A stretch of DNA of 54,866 bases from Anaerolineae bacterium (GTDB taxonomy: Bacteria > Chloroflexota > Anaerolineae > Anaerolineales > Villigracilaceae), in the NCBI GenBank assembly GCA_021324435.1, contig JAJPIZ010000003.1, forward strand, positions 1-54,866. The letters run 5' to 3'. Position 1 is the first letter of the stretch; each line of letters starts with the position of its first letter. Below, piece by piece: positions 1-8,331 of the stretch. The position numbers and the translations under genes were made by a program. The notes under the pieces were generated by a model, which saw nothing but the letters and a program-made list of their open reading frames with translations, searched no databases and was not told where the DNA came from.

Positions 1-1
1 C

Positions 2-433
2 TTGCGCTGGATGCTGTGGCTGGTGGATTTGTCAGGCAGGGAAATCGAATCTCTCAACAAGCGACTTCACTTTACCGCCGCATTGCTTGATTCTCTGAAG
101 GCCTCATCCAAGCTTCTTTCCGATCTTTCTTCTTTCGCTGATTTGAAACCCAGCCAGTGCGTCGAGCGTCTCGACAAAATCCCTTTGCCCGCGGCCTACG
201 CGGTCTCTCTCGCCGCGCGCGGAAGACCAAAGCAGAAATTGGAAAAATATATTTCCGAGTGGCGGCACGTCAAGCCGCACACTACCGGCCATGACTTGAA
301 GAAACTCGGCCTTGAGCCTGGGCCGAAATATCAGAAGATTTTATGGCGCCTGCGCGCCGCGTGGCTGGATGGGGAAATAAAGGCATCAAAAGACGAAAAT
401 GGCCTTCTCGAAAAATTGTTCTTACATAAATAG
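2..433 (+). CDS. CCA-adding tRNA nucleotidyltransferase, C-terminal fragment
   Basis: This is the last 143 codons of a gene that enters the window already open at its left edge, so the start lies outside. The segment around residues 95-125 (TGHDLKKLGLEPGPKYQKIL) matches the C-terminal region of bacterial CCA-adding enzymes / poly(A) polymerases, where a T-G-x-D-L...G-x-x-P-G-P pattern is typical. The enzyme family adds or repairs the 3' CCA of tRNAs using CTP and ATP. That fits the tRNA-Val at 20549, whose gene carries no CCA. The catalytic nucleotidyltransferase domain is not visible here, so the exact subclass (CCA-, CC- or A-adding) cannot be decided. The family call is good; the gene is incomplete. 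Confidence 0.8.
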   Translation: MRWMLWLVDLSGREIESLNKRLHFTAALLDSLKASSKLLSDLSSFADLKPSQCVERLDKIPLPAAYAVSLAARGRPKQKLEKYISEWRHVKPHTTGHDLKKLGLEPGPKYQKILWRLRAAWLDGEIKASKDENGLLEKLFLHK

Positions 434-495
434 TAATTGTCCCAAATGTACGCGCTATTCTAATTAGGTCTTGTGCTACTGAGTTCTGACATATA

Positions 496-553
496 AATGT
501 CCGCTCAAAAAGTGTCTTTTGTAGGCTAAATTTATGTGAATCTTGCGGACATT
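496..553. terminator. Inverted repeat between convergent genes, possible terminator
   Basis: AATGTCCGC at 496-504 is exactly complementary to GCGGACATT at 545-553, with a 40-base loop. It lies in the 133-base gap between two convergent genes (plus gene ending at 433, minus gene ending at 567). The long loop makes this a weak terminator candidate; nothing else was recognised in the gap. Confidence 0.3.
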
Positions 554-566
554 ATTTCATCAAACA

Positions 567-1067
567 TTAGTAGGTACGCTTACGAAACCAGTTGACCAAT
601 TGAATAATCCCCAAAGCGGAAACAATCGTCAATAATAAGGCCCATTCGAAATTGAATTGAAATTTGATGATCATCGCCAGGCTCGCCAGCCCGAAGCCAA
701 CCAGGGCCAGTAAACTGATTCGGCGGAGGTGACGCGTCTCAACGGCGTGCCGCTCCTCGTCCGAGGCCGCGAAGCGGAGGCGATACCGAAAATCGGTCAA
801 GTCCCAGGCCAGCAGTCCGCCGATCGCGCCGGCAAACATCCAGCCCGGCGCAAAGTCCAACATCCACAACCCCAAAGCCGCCGCTAAAAAATTGAAGGCG
901 AGGCCGACATAAGAAAACCATCGCCAGCGACGCCAAATGGCGATCAGCCACAGCGCGCCGAAGATGACAATCCACCGCGCGAACGACATCAAGCCGGCTT
1001 GTGCATAACCCCAGGCCAGCGATCCGATTCCCATCGCGACGCTGAGCAAAAGCGCAAAGAGAGTCAT
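567..1067 (-). CDS. Polytopic membrane protein, unknown function (166 aa)
   Basis: Not recognised as a named family. The protein is almost entirely hydrophobic with about six membrane segments (roughly residues 1-21, 27-45, 50-70, 74-90, 118-138 and 141-158), separated by a charged cytoplasmic-looking stretch around 93-116 and ending in a basic tail (WFRKR). The start at 1067 is chosen because its ATG overlaps the stop of the DUF58 gene (ATGA), showing translational coupling; a longer reading frame upstream lies inside the DUF58 gene. It is the last gene of the MoxR/DUF58/DUF4129 operon and probably works with those proteins in the envelope, but this is inferred only from position. Confidence 0.7.
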   Translation of the reverse strand: MTLFALLLSVAMGIGSLAWGYAQAGLMSFARWIVIFGALWLIAIWRRWRWFSYVGLAFNFLAAALGLWMLDFAPGWMFAGAIGGLLAWDLTDFRYRLRFAASDEERHAVETRHLRRISLLALVGFGLASLAMIIKFQFNFEWALLLTIVSALGIIQLVNWFRKRTY

Positions 1068-2338
1068 ACCCTGCCCGTCATTTGAACACGCCGCGCAAAG
1101 GCCTTGCGCGTGGCTTGATCGAAAGGCTGCTCGACGTTCCACTCGATGACTTGCACGCCCGCACGCTGGACTTTTTTGAGCATCAGATCGCGCTCCATGC
1201 GGACCACCCTCGCCGCCAACTCGACCTCGTGCCGGCGCGGCAAATAACTTTGCTCAAACGCCACCGGGTCCGGACTCACCACCATCACCTGATAGCCGCG
1301 TGCCCGCAATTGAACCAGAGTCGGAAAATCGTCCTGCAACAACGGACTGACCAGAACAATTTGCGACTCGATGGGAAACATGCGTGTGGGAAGATATTGC
1401 AAGCCCTCGAAAATCTGGCTCGCGCCCGGCTCGGCATGAGACAGCGCGTGTAAAATGCGTTCGCGCTGAAGTTTGCCATAGCCGGGGAAAGTCCAATGCA
1501 GGTACGCGCTGTAAACGAGCAAACCAACGCGATTGCCTTGCGCGAGCAGCGCATCGGCCAGCGCGCCCGCGGCCAGCACCGAGTGTTCAAAGAGCGTATG
1601 CCCGCCCGCAAACAAATTTGATCTCTCGCGGCCATCCAGTACGATGCCCACATCGGCTACGCGCTCCTGCTGATATTCGCTGGAAAATAATTCATCAGGA
1701 TATCGCGCGCTGACGTGCCAGTTGATTTGACGCGGCGAATCGCCAGACTCGTAATCGCGTACGCCGAAGAATTCGACTCCCACACCGCCCGCGCGCGCAG
1801 GGATTGTCCCCGAGTAAACGCGCGTCCGGCGCGGCCGGATCGGGACGCGCTTGATGCGGGCAATGGACGGAAACACAAATAACTGCCCGAATGTGCGGAT
1901 GTCTTGCGTTACGCGCGATAGCCCAAAGTGATCGCCCGCCTCCGTGTGGATTGTTTCAAACGGAAAGCCGCCGCGCGGTCCACTGACGGTGTAATCAAAA
2001 GTAAAACTCGCGTCTTTGCCCAAAGAAATCAAATGACGATTGCTCCCATCGGTGATATTCAGCGCGGGAGAAATAACATCTTCAACAGAGAGTTCTTCGA
2101 TGTCAGTTCCAAGATTGGTGACGGTCAATGTGACCTTAACCGGCGTCTGCGGCGCGACGCGCTCCGCGCTCAATTCGCGATGCACTCTGAACTTGACATT
2201 TTCCGGCCCGCGCCAGAGTCCATAAAAAAGATATAAAAAAAGCGGAATGGTCAACGCCAGGATCGCGCCATGCAAGGTCACGAGGCTGGCGAGAAGCAGG
2301 AAAAAGATGAGAAGGCCGAGGAATATAGCGCGAGACAT
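1064..2338 (-). CDS. DUF58 domain protein (vWA-like partner of MoxR)
   Basis: A 424-residue membrane-anchored protein. Two hydrophobic segments lie at about residues 3-40, followed by a beta-rich domain (45-170) and the DUF58 signature around residues 190-215 (GVEFFGVRDYESGDSPRQIN, then WHVSARYPD). The region after this (about 220-380) has a von Willebrand factor A-like fold pattern with VGIVLDGRE as the first strand. DUF58 proteins are nearly always encoded beside MoxR AAA+ ATPases and are thought to be client or effector proteins in envelope or metal-insertion processes. Here the MoxR gene lies 11 bases upstream and the next gene overlaps its stop, so the operon is tight. Function beyond the family assignment is unknown. 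Confidence 0.9.
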   Translation of the reverse strand: MSRAIFLGLLIFFLLLASLVTLHGAILALTIPLFLYLFYGLWRGPENVKFRVHRELSAERVAPQTPVKVTLTVTNLGTDIEELSVEDVISPALNITDGSNRHLISLGKDASFTFDYTVSGPRGGFPFETIHTEAGDHFGLSRVTQDIRTFGQLFVFPSIARIKRVPIRPRRTRVYSGTIPARAGGVGVEFFGVRDYESGDSPRQINWHVSARYPDELFSSEYQQERVADVGIVLDGRERSNLFAGGHTLFEHSVLAAGALADALLAQGNRVGLLVYSAYLHWTFPGYGKLQRERILHALSHAEPGASQIFEGLQYLPTRMFPIESQIVLVSPLLQDDFPTLVQLRARGYQVMVVSPDPVAFEQSYLPRRHEVELAARVVRMERDLMLKKVQRAGVQVIEWNVEQPFDQATRKAFARRVQMTGRV

Positions 2339-2348
2339 AAGACCTCCC

Positions 2349-3362
2349 TCACCTCCGTCGGCCCCCCTCTTTCTCTCCCCTCAAATTCTGTGAATTTGGG
2401 GGGAGACGGAGGGGGGTCACCGGCACCGGAGTCTTCTTCAGGACATCTTCGATCACGTCGCTCGCTACAGATTGCGACATCCAATATTCCGGTTGCAGAA
2501 TCAGGCGATGGCTCAAAACAGGAGTCGCGAACATCTTGATGTCATCCGGGATGACATAATCGCGCCCATCCAGCGCGGCGCGGGCACGCGCCAATTTCAG
2601 AAAAGCCAGCGAACCGCGCGGCGACGCGCCGACCGACACGCGCCGATCTTCGCGCGTGGCATGGATCAACGCCGCGATATAACTTTCGATATCCGCGTCC
2701 ACATGAACGGTCTCGACCGCAGCGCGCAAATCCGGCAATTGCTTCGGCTTCATGACCTGCTGCAACGCGACCTCGTCCTGCCGACGCTCGCGGCGACGAC
2801 GCAGGATTTCCTTTTCCTCCTCCATGGCCGGATAACCCACCGACAACTTCACCATGAAACGGTCGAGTTGCGCTTCGGGCAGTGGGAACGTACCTTCATA
2901 TTCAATCGGGTTTTGAGTCGCCAGCACGATGAACGGCTCAGGCAGAGTCAGCGTTTCGCCTTCGAGCGTCACACGTCCCTCCTGCATGGCCTCGAGCAAA
3001 GCGGATTGGGTCTTGGGCGAAGCGCGGTTGATTTCATCGGCCAGAAGAATATTTGTAAACACCGGGCCGCGGCGTAACTCGAATTTATTTTTATTGCGAT
3101 TGAAAATATAACCGCCCGTGATGTCGCCGGGCAGAAGATCAGGAGTAAATTGGATCCGCTTGAAGTCCAGGCCAAGAGCCGTTGAAAAACTGCGCGCGAT
3201 CAACGTCTTGCCAAGTCCAGGAAAATCTTCGAACAGCACGTGTCCGCCCGCGAGCGCCGCCGTCATCACCATTTCGAGCACGCCGCGTTTGCCCACCACG
3301 GCGCGCTCCACTTCCGAGATTACTTTTTTGCTCAGCGCAGAAACTTCACGAATATCGGCCAC
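2349..3362 (-). CDS. MoxR family AAA+ ATPase
   Basis: A MoxR-type AAA+ ATPase of 337 residues from the GTG at 3362, or 345 from the ATG at 3386. I prefer the GTG because it overlaps the upstream gene less and starts with the usual helix. Walker A is FEDFPGLGKT, Walker B is ILLADEINRA, sensor 1 is LATQNPIEYEG, and the lid domain contains SPRGSLAFLKLAR. MoxR proteins act as chaperone-like ATPases with DUF58/vWA partners, and such a partner follows directly. The last twenty or so residues, after VLKKTPVPV, are not part of the conserved fold. They are encoded by a palindromic repeat at 2352-2412 that also occurs elsewhere in the window, so the tail looks like a repeat captured as coding sequence. 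Confidence 0.93.
   Translation of the reverse strand: MADIREVSALSKKVISEVERAVVGKRGVLEMVMTAALAGGHVLFEDFPGLGKTLIARSFSTALGLDFKRIQFTPDLLPGDITGGYIFNRNKNKFELRRGPVFTNILLADEINRASPKTQSALLEAMQEGRVTLEGETLTLPEPFIVLATQNPIEYEGTFPLPEAQLDRFMVKLSVGYPAMEEEKEILRRRRERRQDEVALQQVMKPKQLPDLRAAVETVHVDADIESYIAALIHATREDRRVSVGASPRGSLAFLKLARARAALDGRDYVIPDDIKMFATPVLSHRLILQPEYWMSQSVASDVIEDVLKKTPVPVTPLRLPPNSQNLRGEKEGGRRR
2352..2412. repeat. Palindromic CT/GA-rich repeat, copy inside MoxR gene
   Basis: Nested inverted repeat: CCTCCGTC (2352-2359) pairs with GACGGAGG (2405-2412), and inside it the CTCCCC...CAAATTC arm (about 2375-2388) pairs with the GAATTTGGGGGGAG arm (2392-2405). The core resembles the hairpins at 30057-30087 and 53841-53873. 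It lies wholly inside the final codons of the MoxR gene, whose stop is at 2349-2351. Confidence 0.75.
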
Positions 3363-3921
3363 GATGATTCTCCATTTGAGACTCAAGATAATCCACTGCG
3401 TCTTTCGGATTCAAATCCAGCGGCGTGGGCGCGGGACGGATTTGATTCTTTGCAAGCGGAAAATCAACGAAGGATTTATTCAACCCCGCGTCGAAATATT
3501 TCTCCACCGCCTCATTCTGGACCTCGGGCCGGCCGCGCCGCCCAAAACTTTGACTCAACTCGCGGTTGATCTTACCCAGCCTGTTGGCAATCTGCCACTT
3601 GAAATAATTACCGCGGCGGGCTTTGAAGAACCAGGTCGCCAGTGTTTCCACTTCTCCTTGCGAGGGTTCGCGTTTGAGCAATGCGCGTTTCGAGCCGCGC
3701 CCTTCGGGAATAAAGTTAGACGTGATCGTTATGAACAAGATCAAAAGCAATGCAATCCACAACACAAGTTGAGGGACGGCAGAATAATAAATCCATAAAA
3801 CCCAAAACACATAGGCGATTGGCACGACCACTGCACTGTAGATGGCATCGTGCAGGAAAAAAGCAAGCACGGTTGATATCCCGACGATGACAAACAACAA
3901 CAGCCAGCGGGCGCGAGTCAT
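3346..3921 (-). CDS. Membrane protein of the MoxR operon, unknown function (191 aa)
   Basis: Not recognised as a named family. Residues 1-68 form two or three membrane segments. They are followed by a soluble, charged region with a possible helical bundle (EVETLATWFFKARRG around 90, ANRLGKINRELSQ around 111) and a proline-rich C terminus. Its ATG overlaps the stop of the upstream DUF4129 gene (ATGA), and its own 3' end overlaps the MoxR start. It is therefore co-translated with both and probably belongs to the same envelope-associated complex. In many genomes a transmembrane protein of this size sits between DUF4129 and MoxR; its role is not established. Confidence 0.75.
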   Translation of the reverse strand: MTRARWLLLFVIVGISTVLAFFLHDAIYSAVVVPIAYVFWVLWIYYSAVPQLVLWIALLLILFITITSNFIPEGRGSKRALLKREPSQGEVETLATWFFKARRGNYFKWQIANRLGKINRELSQSFGRRGRPEVQNEAVEKYFDAGLNKSFVDFPLAKNQIRPAPTPLDLNPKDAVDYLESQMENHRGRYS

Positions 3922-4784
3922 GGAGTCACCCCGCAGGCCTGCAGGATCGAGTTGAGGCAGGCGACTGCTTCATTCACATCTGATTGACTCGATTTACGCG
4001 CGCCGTAACGCGCCGACTCAAACAGGCGCGTCAATCCTTTGACTGCCTCGGCGGGCAGACCTGCGTACTCAAGCCGCGTCGCGAATTCGCGCGGCGTCAT
4101 GGCCTCCGCGCGATTCAACCCGCGCCGCGCACTGACCACTTCGCCCATGCGCACATAGGATTGGACGATCACGTCGCCCCAGTCGCGGCCTGAGGCAATG
4201 TCGTTGAGCGATGATTGCGCGATCTCGGCGATGTCGTCCAACCCGGAAAGGCTTCGAGCGTGGGTACGCATCCACCCACGGTAGCCGGCCCAGGTCAAGA
4301 GAAGAAGCGTGGCAATTACCGCGAGGCTGATGAGATAAATGAGCCACGGCGTCATTTCGGGCTGATGGAAAGTCGGCACATCCGCATCCGAGCCGAGTCC
4401 CGGCGCGGGCGCGCCGTTGTTAGTCGGCGGCGGGCCATCCAAGGTTGGAATTTGAATCAGCCGATAGTGCAGGGCAATCAACAAAGCCAGCACAGTAAGC
4501 GCGAGGCGGGTGACCATCCGCAATATTTTTTTGCGCTGTTCAGGAGGGATCAGAAAATAGAAGATGATCAGGTTGATGACGAAGGCCGCCCAAATCAACA
4601 GAGATTTCCAGAGCGGAGTGGCAGGCGCGTTGGAAATCAGCGACGAAGCCTGCGGCGCGGCGGGCGAAGATTGGACCGGCAATGCCCTGCCCTGCTGGAA
4701 GTGGACATCATGCAGACTGGAGGCGAGAATCGCTACCGCCGCCAAGACCAACACACCGAAAGCCAACAACCAGCGCCTGCTCAT
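3918..4784 (-). CDS. DUF4129 domain membrane protein
   Basis: A 288-residue protein with an N-terminal signal anchor (LLAFGVLVLAAVAILA, residues 5-20), two further membrane segments near residues 60-110, one near 145-165, and a C-terminal soluble domain of the DUF4129 type (about 205-280: VRMGEVVSARRG, then AMTPREFATRLEYAGLP and a helix ending ARYGA). DUF4129 often occurs with MoxR, DUF58 and a transglutaminase. Here the transglutaminase is missing, or DUF4129 stands alone. The reading frame extends upstream to 4877, but that part is encoded by an intergenic TTCGATATTCG-type repeat. The ATG at 4784, just before the signal anchor, is therefore taken as the start. It is the first gene of the operon that runs to 567. 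Confidence 0.8.
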   Translation of the reverse strand: MSRRWLLAFGVLVLAAVAILASSLHDVHFQQGRALPVQSSPAAPQASSLISNAPATPLWKSLLIWAAFVINLIIFYFLIPPEQRKKILRMVTRLALTVLALLIALHYRLIQIPTLDGPPPTNNGAPAPGLGSDADVPTFHQPEMTPWLIYLISLAVIATLLLLTWAGYRGWMRTHARSLSGLDDIAEIAQSSLNDIASGRDWGDVIVQSYVRMGEVVSARRGLNRAEAMTPREFATRLEYAGLPAEAVKGLTRLFESARYGARKSSQSDVNEAVACLNSILQACGVTP

Positions 4785-4818
4785 GTTGTGAGATTTTACC
4801 ACTGGTAGAAAGGCCAAA

Positions 4819-4872
4819 ATTCGATGTTCGTTATTCGATAGTCGAATTTCGTGACTCGAATATCGAATGTCG
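4819..4872. repeat. Intergenic word repeat (variants of ATTCGATATTCGA)
   Basis: The divergent gap between the DUF4129 and DUF309 genes is filled by five or six imperfect copies of a TTCGA(T/A)-containing word in both orientations. The same words recur at 42145-42179 upstream of an ABC permease gene. It also creates a spurious N-terminal extension of the DUF4129 reading frame. Confidence 0.65.
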
Positions 4873-4879
4873 CTCATGA

Positions 4880-4885
4880 TATACT
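4880..4885 (+). promoter_or_regulatory. -10 box of the DUF309 gene (likely leaderless)
   Basis: TATACT lies seven bases upstream of the ATG at 4892, so transcription would begin at or next to the start codon. There is no Shine-Dalgarno sequence in the ten bases before the ATG. I see no convincing -35 box. Confidence 0.45.
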
Positions 4886-4891
4886 GCCGCT

Positions 4892-5284
4892 ATGCGCGCA
4901 AACGATTGTGACGGGTCTCTGCATCCCAAAGCCATCGAGGGGCTGCATCTGTTCAATGCCGGAAAATATTTCGAGGCGCATGAAGAGTTGGAAATCGCGT
5001 GGAAAGAGGAAAAAGGGAAGATTCGTGAGTTGTATCAGGGGGTTTTGGAGGCCGCGGTGACTTATCTGCACGTGACGCGGCATAATTATCACGGCGCGGT
5101 CAAGGTCCATGGACGAAGTATGAAGTGGCTGAGAGATTGGCCGGATCACTGTCGCGGCGTGGACGTGGCCCAACTCCGAAAAGACATGGACGCGGTCATT
5201 GCTGAAGTCAAACGACTTGGCGAGACGCGGTTGAGCGAATTCAATTCCGCGTTGCTAAAGCCGGTTGTGTGGAAGGAGGGTTGA
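4892..5284 (+). CDS. DUF309 domain protein
   Basis: A 130-residue soluble helical protein. The DUF309 signature is clear: GLHLFNAGKYFEAHEELE (residues 17-34) with the following W and the GVLEAAVTYLHVTRHNYHGA segment (residues 50-69). The conserved H-E and H residues on consecutive helices resemble a metal- or ligand-binding helical bundle, but the biochemical role of DUF309 is unknown. The gene seems to start without a leader (see the -10 box at 4880). A zinc-ribbon micro-gene begins one base after its stop, suggesting joint transcription. Confidence 0.85.
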   Translation: MRANDCDGSLHPKAIEGLHLFNAGKYFEAHEELEIAWKEEKGKIRELYQGVLEAAVTYLHVTRHNYHGAVKVHGRSMKWLRDWPDHCRGVDVAQLRKDMDAVIAEVKRLGETRLSEFNSALLKPVVWKEG

Positions 5285-5285
5285 G

Positions 5286-5471
5286 ATGGGAAAAGAAGTA
5301 AAAAGTGAAGAAGTGAGAAGTAAAGAAGGAAAAGGCAGCGAAGAAAATACAAAGCACAAGTTTATTTGCGACCGATGCGGGTTTGAGATGTACGAGAAGA
5401 ACTGCAAAGTCATCTGCCCGAATTGCGGGAATCGATTCGATTGCTCGGATCTGAACATTTATTTCGACTGA
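5286..5471 (+). CDS. Small zinc-ribbon protein (61 aa)
   Basis: A 61-residue protein whose C-terminal half has a four-cysteine zinc-binding pattern (CDRCG, residues 28-32, and CPNCG, residues 44-48), with an extra Cys near the end (FDCSD). The N-terminal 20 residues (KSEEVRSKEGKGSEE) are encoded by a tandem purine-rich word (GAAGTAAAAAGTGAAGAAGTGAGAAG), so they look like low-complexity sequence added in front of the ribbon. The ATG at 5286 follows a GGAGGG motif that overlaps the end of the DUF309 gene. Function is unknown; such ribbons often act as protein- or nucleic-acid-binding adapters. Confidence 0.7.
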   Translation: MGKEVKSEEVRSKEGKGSEENTKHKFICDRCGFEMYEKNCKVICPNCGNRFDCSDLNIYFD

Positions 5472-5475
5472 CGCG

Positions 5476-7197
5476 TCACGGCGTCGGCGTAACACGCGGC
5501 ACGGGTGTACGCGTCGGCAGTGGAACGAAGTTCAACAGCGGATATAAGGTGGGAGTCTGTTCAGGCGCGGGTGTGGGGATGAGCGGAATCCAGCCGCTGT
5601 AACCGAAGTAAGCAGTCAAGAACGCGGCGCGTTCATCGGGGGTCATCGGGCGTGGACGCGCGTAATCTTCCAGCATGGCAGTCAATAATTCGGTGCTGAT
5701 GTAACGGCCATCGTAAAAGACATGGCGGTCGAGAAATTCGTATCGCTCTGCGGGCTGAGGCGGGAGGCCGGGTCCCGGCGGCTGGTTGCCCATTTGACCA
5801 AAGAATAAATTTCCCAAACCATAATGGATGAATGAGCCGTCATAAAACTCCATCATCAGCGGCGCGTGAGACTGACTTCCACTGACAATGTCCGCGCCCG
5901 CCGCGGCGACCTGACGGAAATCGCCCAACTGCCACGGCATGACCCGCGGCGAGTAGCCTTCCTTGTATTGGAAGGTGGCGATCACCAAATATCCCTGCGC
6001 GCGCAGTTGTTTGATCTGTTTCGTGAATTGAGCATAATCACAGGGATTCGCGCCGGGGACATTATCTGTTGCAAAAGGTTCGGGCAACTCACCGGCATTG
6101 CAACCGACAAAGGCAATCTTGTTGCCGTGATTTTCGATCAACAGCGGCTTGCGCGCCTCTTCCAAATTTGCACCGCCGCCAAAATATTGCATGTTATGTT
6201 GTTTATAAAGATTCAGCGTGTATAAAAAAGACCTTCCGCCGCTATCCAAAATGTGGTTGCCGGTCAACTCGACCACATCCACGCCGACGTTATCGAACAG
6301 GCCGATATATCTTGGGTCACTGCAATAGAATCTATTTTCGTTTGGATTTGGAGGCGGGCAATTCGGGTCGAACGAGGTCTCATTACTTACATGAAGGATG
6401 TCGGCCTGCCTCAGCCAGTCGCCAATATCCGAGCCGGGATAGTCAATCCCTTTTACTTCCATTTGATAAGCAATCTCGCGCACCAGCGAGGTCGTGCCGG
6501 TCATAATGACGGTGGTGAGTTTGGATGGATCGCGGTTGGAAGGCTGAAGGCTGAAGGCCGAAGGCTGACTGCCGCGCAAAGCAAACGTGATTTGCAACGG
6601 ATATTGACTGGCATCGAAATCTTTGCGGATGGGAGATTGACCATCAACGGTCAGAACTTTCCATTTTGGATCGAGCGATTCAAACGGAACAATTCCCCAC
6701 GATGGAAGATTCTTCCACACATCATCGAGCAATTGATCGGCAGGCGCAACTTTCACGGACCCGTTAGCGGGCGCGCCCCAAAGCGCGGTGAACGCGGCGA
6801 GGGTTGACTCTGCCATCCATAACGGACGCCCGGCAAACGGTCCGGACGATGAACCGTGCCACGCAGATTTTATGTCGTCGAGAGTCACGCCGTCCGTCAC
6901 AGTTGGAAATGGAGCAACGAGCGCATATATCCAGACGGACGATGGATTATGGACGATGGACGTTGAATCCACATCAAGGATCATGGAAGCTGAGGAAGAA
7001 TTCAAGGCAAGCGGTACGCCCCAGCCCTGCGCGGTCTGACGGAGCGCATCAGGAATCGTGGGGCTAATCCACAACCCATTCAGCGCGGAGGCTGGTGTTG
7101 AAGTCGAGACGTTCGGTTGCGAAGTTGGCGCGGCGGCTTGCGGCGCACACGCCTCAAGTAAAGCCCCCGCGAGCAGGAGAAACAATAATTTTTTCAC
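5476..7197 (-). CDS. CapA-family (PGA_cap) lipoprotein
   Basis: A 573-residue exported lipoprotein: signal peptide with lipobox LEAC at residues 14-17, then a Pro/Thr/Ser-rich linker. The C-terminal two thirds carry the CapA-like metallophosphoesterase fold: ILHVSNETSFDPNCP (about residue 268), VVELTGNHILDSGGRSF (about 312), AFVGCNAGE (about 360), and VSGSQSHAPLMMEFYDGSFI with IHYGLGNLFF (about 430-455). The N-H, H and D residues expected for metal binding are present. The family is linked to capsule or poly-gamma-glutamate synthesis, but lone lipoprotein members in this phylum have no proven role. Two stretches are encoded by word repeats (6538-6571, giving QPSAFSLQPS, and 6932-6970), apparently inserted in frame. 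It stands alone on its strand, with nine bases to the upstream gene. Confidence 0.8.
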   Translation of the reverse strand: MKKLLFLLLAGALLEACAPQAAAPTSQPNVSTSTPASALNGLWISPTIPDALRQTAQGWGVPLALNSSSASMILDVDSTSIVHNPSSVWIYALVAPFPTVTDGVTLDDIKSAWHGSSSGPFAGRPLWMAESTLAAFTALWGAPANGSVKVAPADQLLDDVWKNLPSWGIVPFESLDPKWKVLTVDGQSPIRKDFDASQYPLQITFALRGSQPSAFSLQPSNRDPSKLTTVIMTGTTSLVREIAYQMEVKGIDYPGSDIGDWLRQADILHVSNETSFDPNCPPPNPNENRFYCSDPRYIGLFDNVGVDVVELTGNHILDSGGRSFLYTLNLYKQHNMQYFGGGANLEEARKPLLIENHGNKIAFVGCNAGELPEPFATDNVPGANPCDYAQFTKQIKQLRAQGYLVIATFQYKEGYSPRVMPWQLGDFRQVAAAGADIVSGSQSHAPLMMEFYDGSFIHYGLGNLFFGQMGNQPPGPGLPPQPAERYEFLDRHVFYDGRYISTELLTAMLEDYARPRPMTPDERAAFLTAYFGYSGWIPLIPTPAPEQTPTLYPLLNFVPLPTRTPVPRVTPTP

Positions 7198-7206
7198 GAA
7201 GCGACG

Positions 7207-8319
7207 CTAAGCAGGTTTGAGTTCGAGCCGCGCCAACGAAAAACTTTTTAGCGCGTTCTCGTCAATCGTCACGCCGAGGCCTGCGCCGCGCGGCACATCA
7301 ATTGTGCTGTCTGAGTTGAGCGAGAATTTTTCATGTGTGATATCGCGACGATAATAACGGTCGGATGCGGAGATGTCGCCCGGCAAAACGAATCCGGGCA
7401 GTGAAGCCAGCGCGAGATTCGAGGCGCGGCCAATGCCCGTTTCCAACATTCCGCCGCACCAAACCGGGACATTTTGCGCGCGGCACAGGTCGTGAATCTC
7501 AAGCGCCTGACTCAGCCCGCCCACACGTCCCGCTTTGATGTTGATGACGCGACAAGCCTTCATCTCAATCGCGTAGCGCGCGTGGCGCGGCGATACAATA
7601 CTTTCATCGAGGCAGATGGCCGTATGGAATTGCTCCTGCAATTTACGATGATCCCAAATGTCATCCTCGAATAATGGCTGTTCGATCAACAAAAGGTCTA
7701 ACGGGTCCAATGGCCGCAAAGTCTGACTGGTTTCGAGCGAATACGCAGAGTTCGCGTCCACTTGCAGACGCAGATTCGGAAAGGCTTTGCGAACCGCGGT
7801 CGCGTCGCCGACATCGCGGCCCGGCTTGATCTTGATCTTGACGCGCGCGTAGCCCTGCTGAACATAATCCGTTACGGCTCTCACCAGGACTTCGGGCGAT
7901 TCCTGCAAACCCACCGAGACACCCACCTCGACTTTGTCTTTTTTTCCGCCGAACATCTCGCGCAGAGACTTATGATCGCGCTTCCCGAACAAATCCCACA
8001 ACGCCATCTCGACACCAGCCTTGGCAAGATGATGCCCGCGAATGCCCGCCACACGTCGTTGAAAATCGGCGGCATCTTTTATATCTTGGCCAAGAATCAA
8101 CGGCGCGACAAAATCCTTTAGGATATGGATTGCGGTTCCAGTCGTTTCATAATTGTAGCCAGGATTACCAGAAGCAACACATTCGCCCCAGCCTACAAGT
8201 CCCTCCGCTTGGATTGAGACAATAACACACTCACGGTCCACCTCGCGCCCAAACGAGGTCTCGAACGGCGCGACTAAAGGCATCCGAAGATGATGTAAAG
8301 TGATGGATTCGATTTTCAA
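7207..8319 (-). CDS. Enolase-superfamily enzyme, o-succinylbenzoate synthase / N-acylamino acid racemase type
   Basis: A 370-residue muconate-lactonizing/OSBS-type enzyme. The barrel shows the K-x-K catalytic motif (VKIKIKPGRD, about residue 160), the three metal ligands in VDANSAY, LIEQPLFE and CLDES, and the second catalytic lysine in VINIKAGRVGG. The ending WCGGMLETGIGRA is characteristic of the OSBS/NSAR group rather than of mandelate racemase or dipeptide epimerase. OSBS makes o-succinylbenzoate for menaquinone; NSAR racemises N-acylamino acids, and some enzymes do both. No other men genes are nearby, so the physiological reaction cannot be settled from the window. Confidence 0.85.
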   Translation of the reverse strand: MKIESITLHHLRMPLVAPFETSFGREVDRECVIVSIQAEGLVGWGECVASGNPGYNYETTGTAIHILKDFVAPLILGQDIKDAADFQRRVAGIRGHHLAKAGVEMALWDLFGKRDHKSLREMFGGKKDKVEVGVSVGLQESPEVLVRAVTDYVQQGYARVKIKIKPGRDVGDATAVRKAFPNLRLQVDANSAYSLETSQTLRPLDPLDLLLIEQPLFEDDIWDHRKLQEQFHTAICLDESIVSPRHARYAIEMKACRVINIKAGRVGGLSQALEIHDLCRAQNVPVWCGGMLETGIGRASNLALASLPGFVLPGDISASDRYYRRDITHEKFSLNSDSTIDVPRGAGLGVTIDENALKSFSLARLELKPA

Positions 8320-8331
8320 AACAAATTCCTT

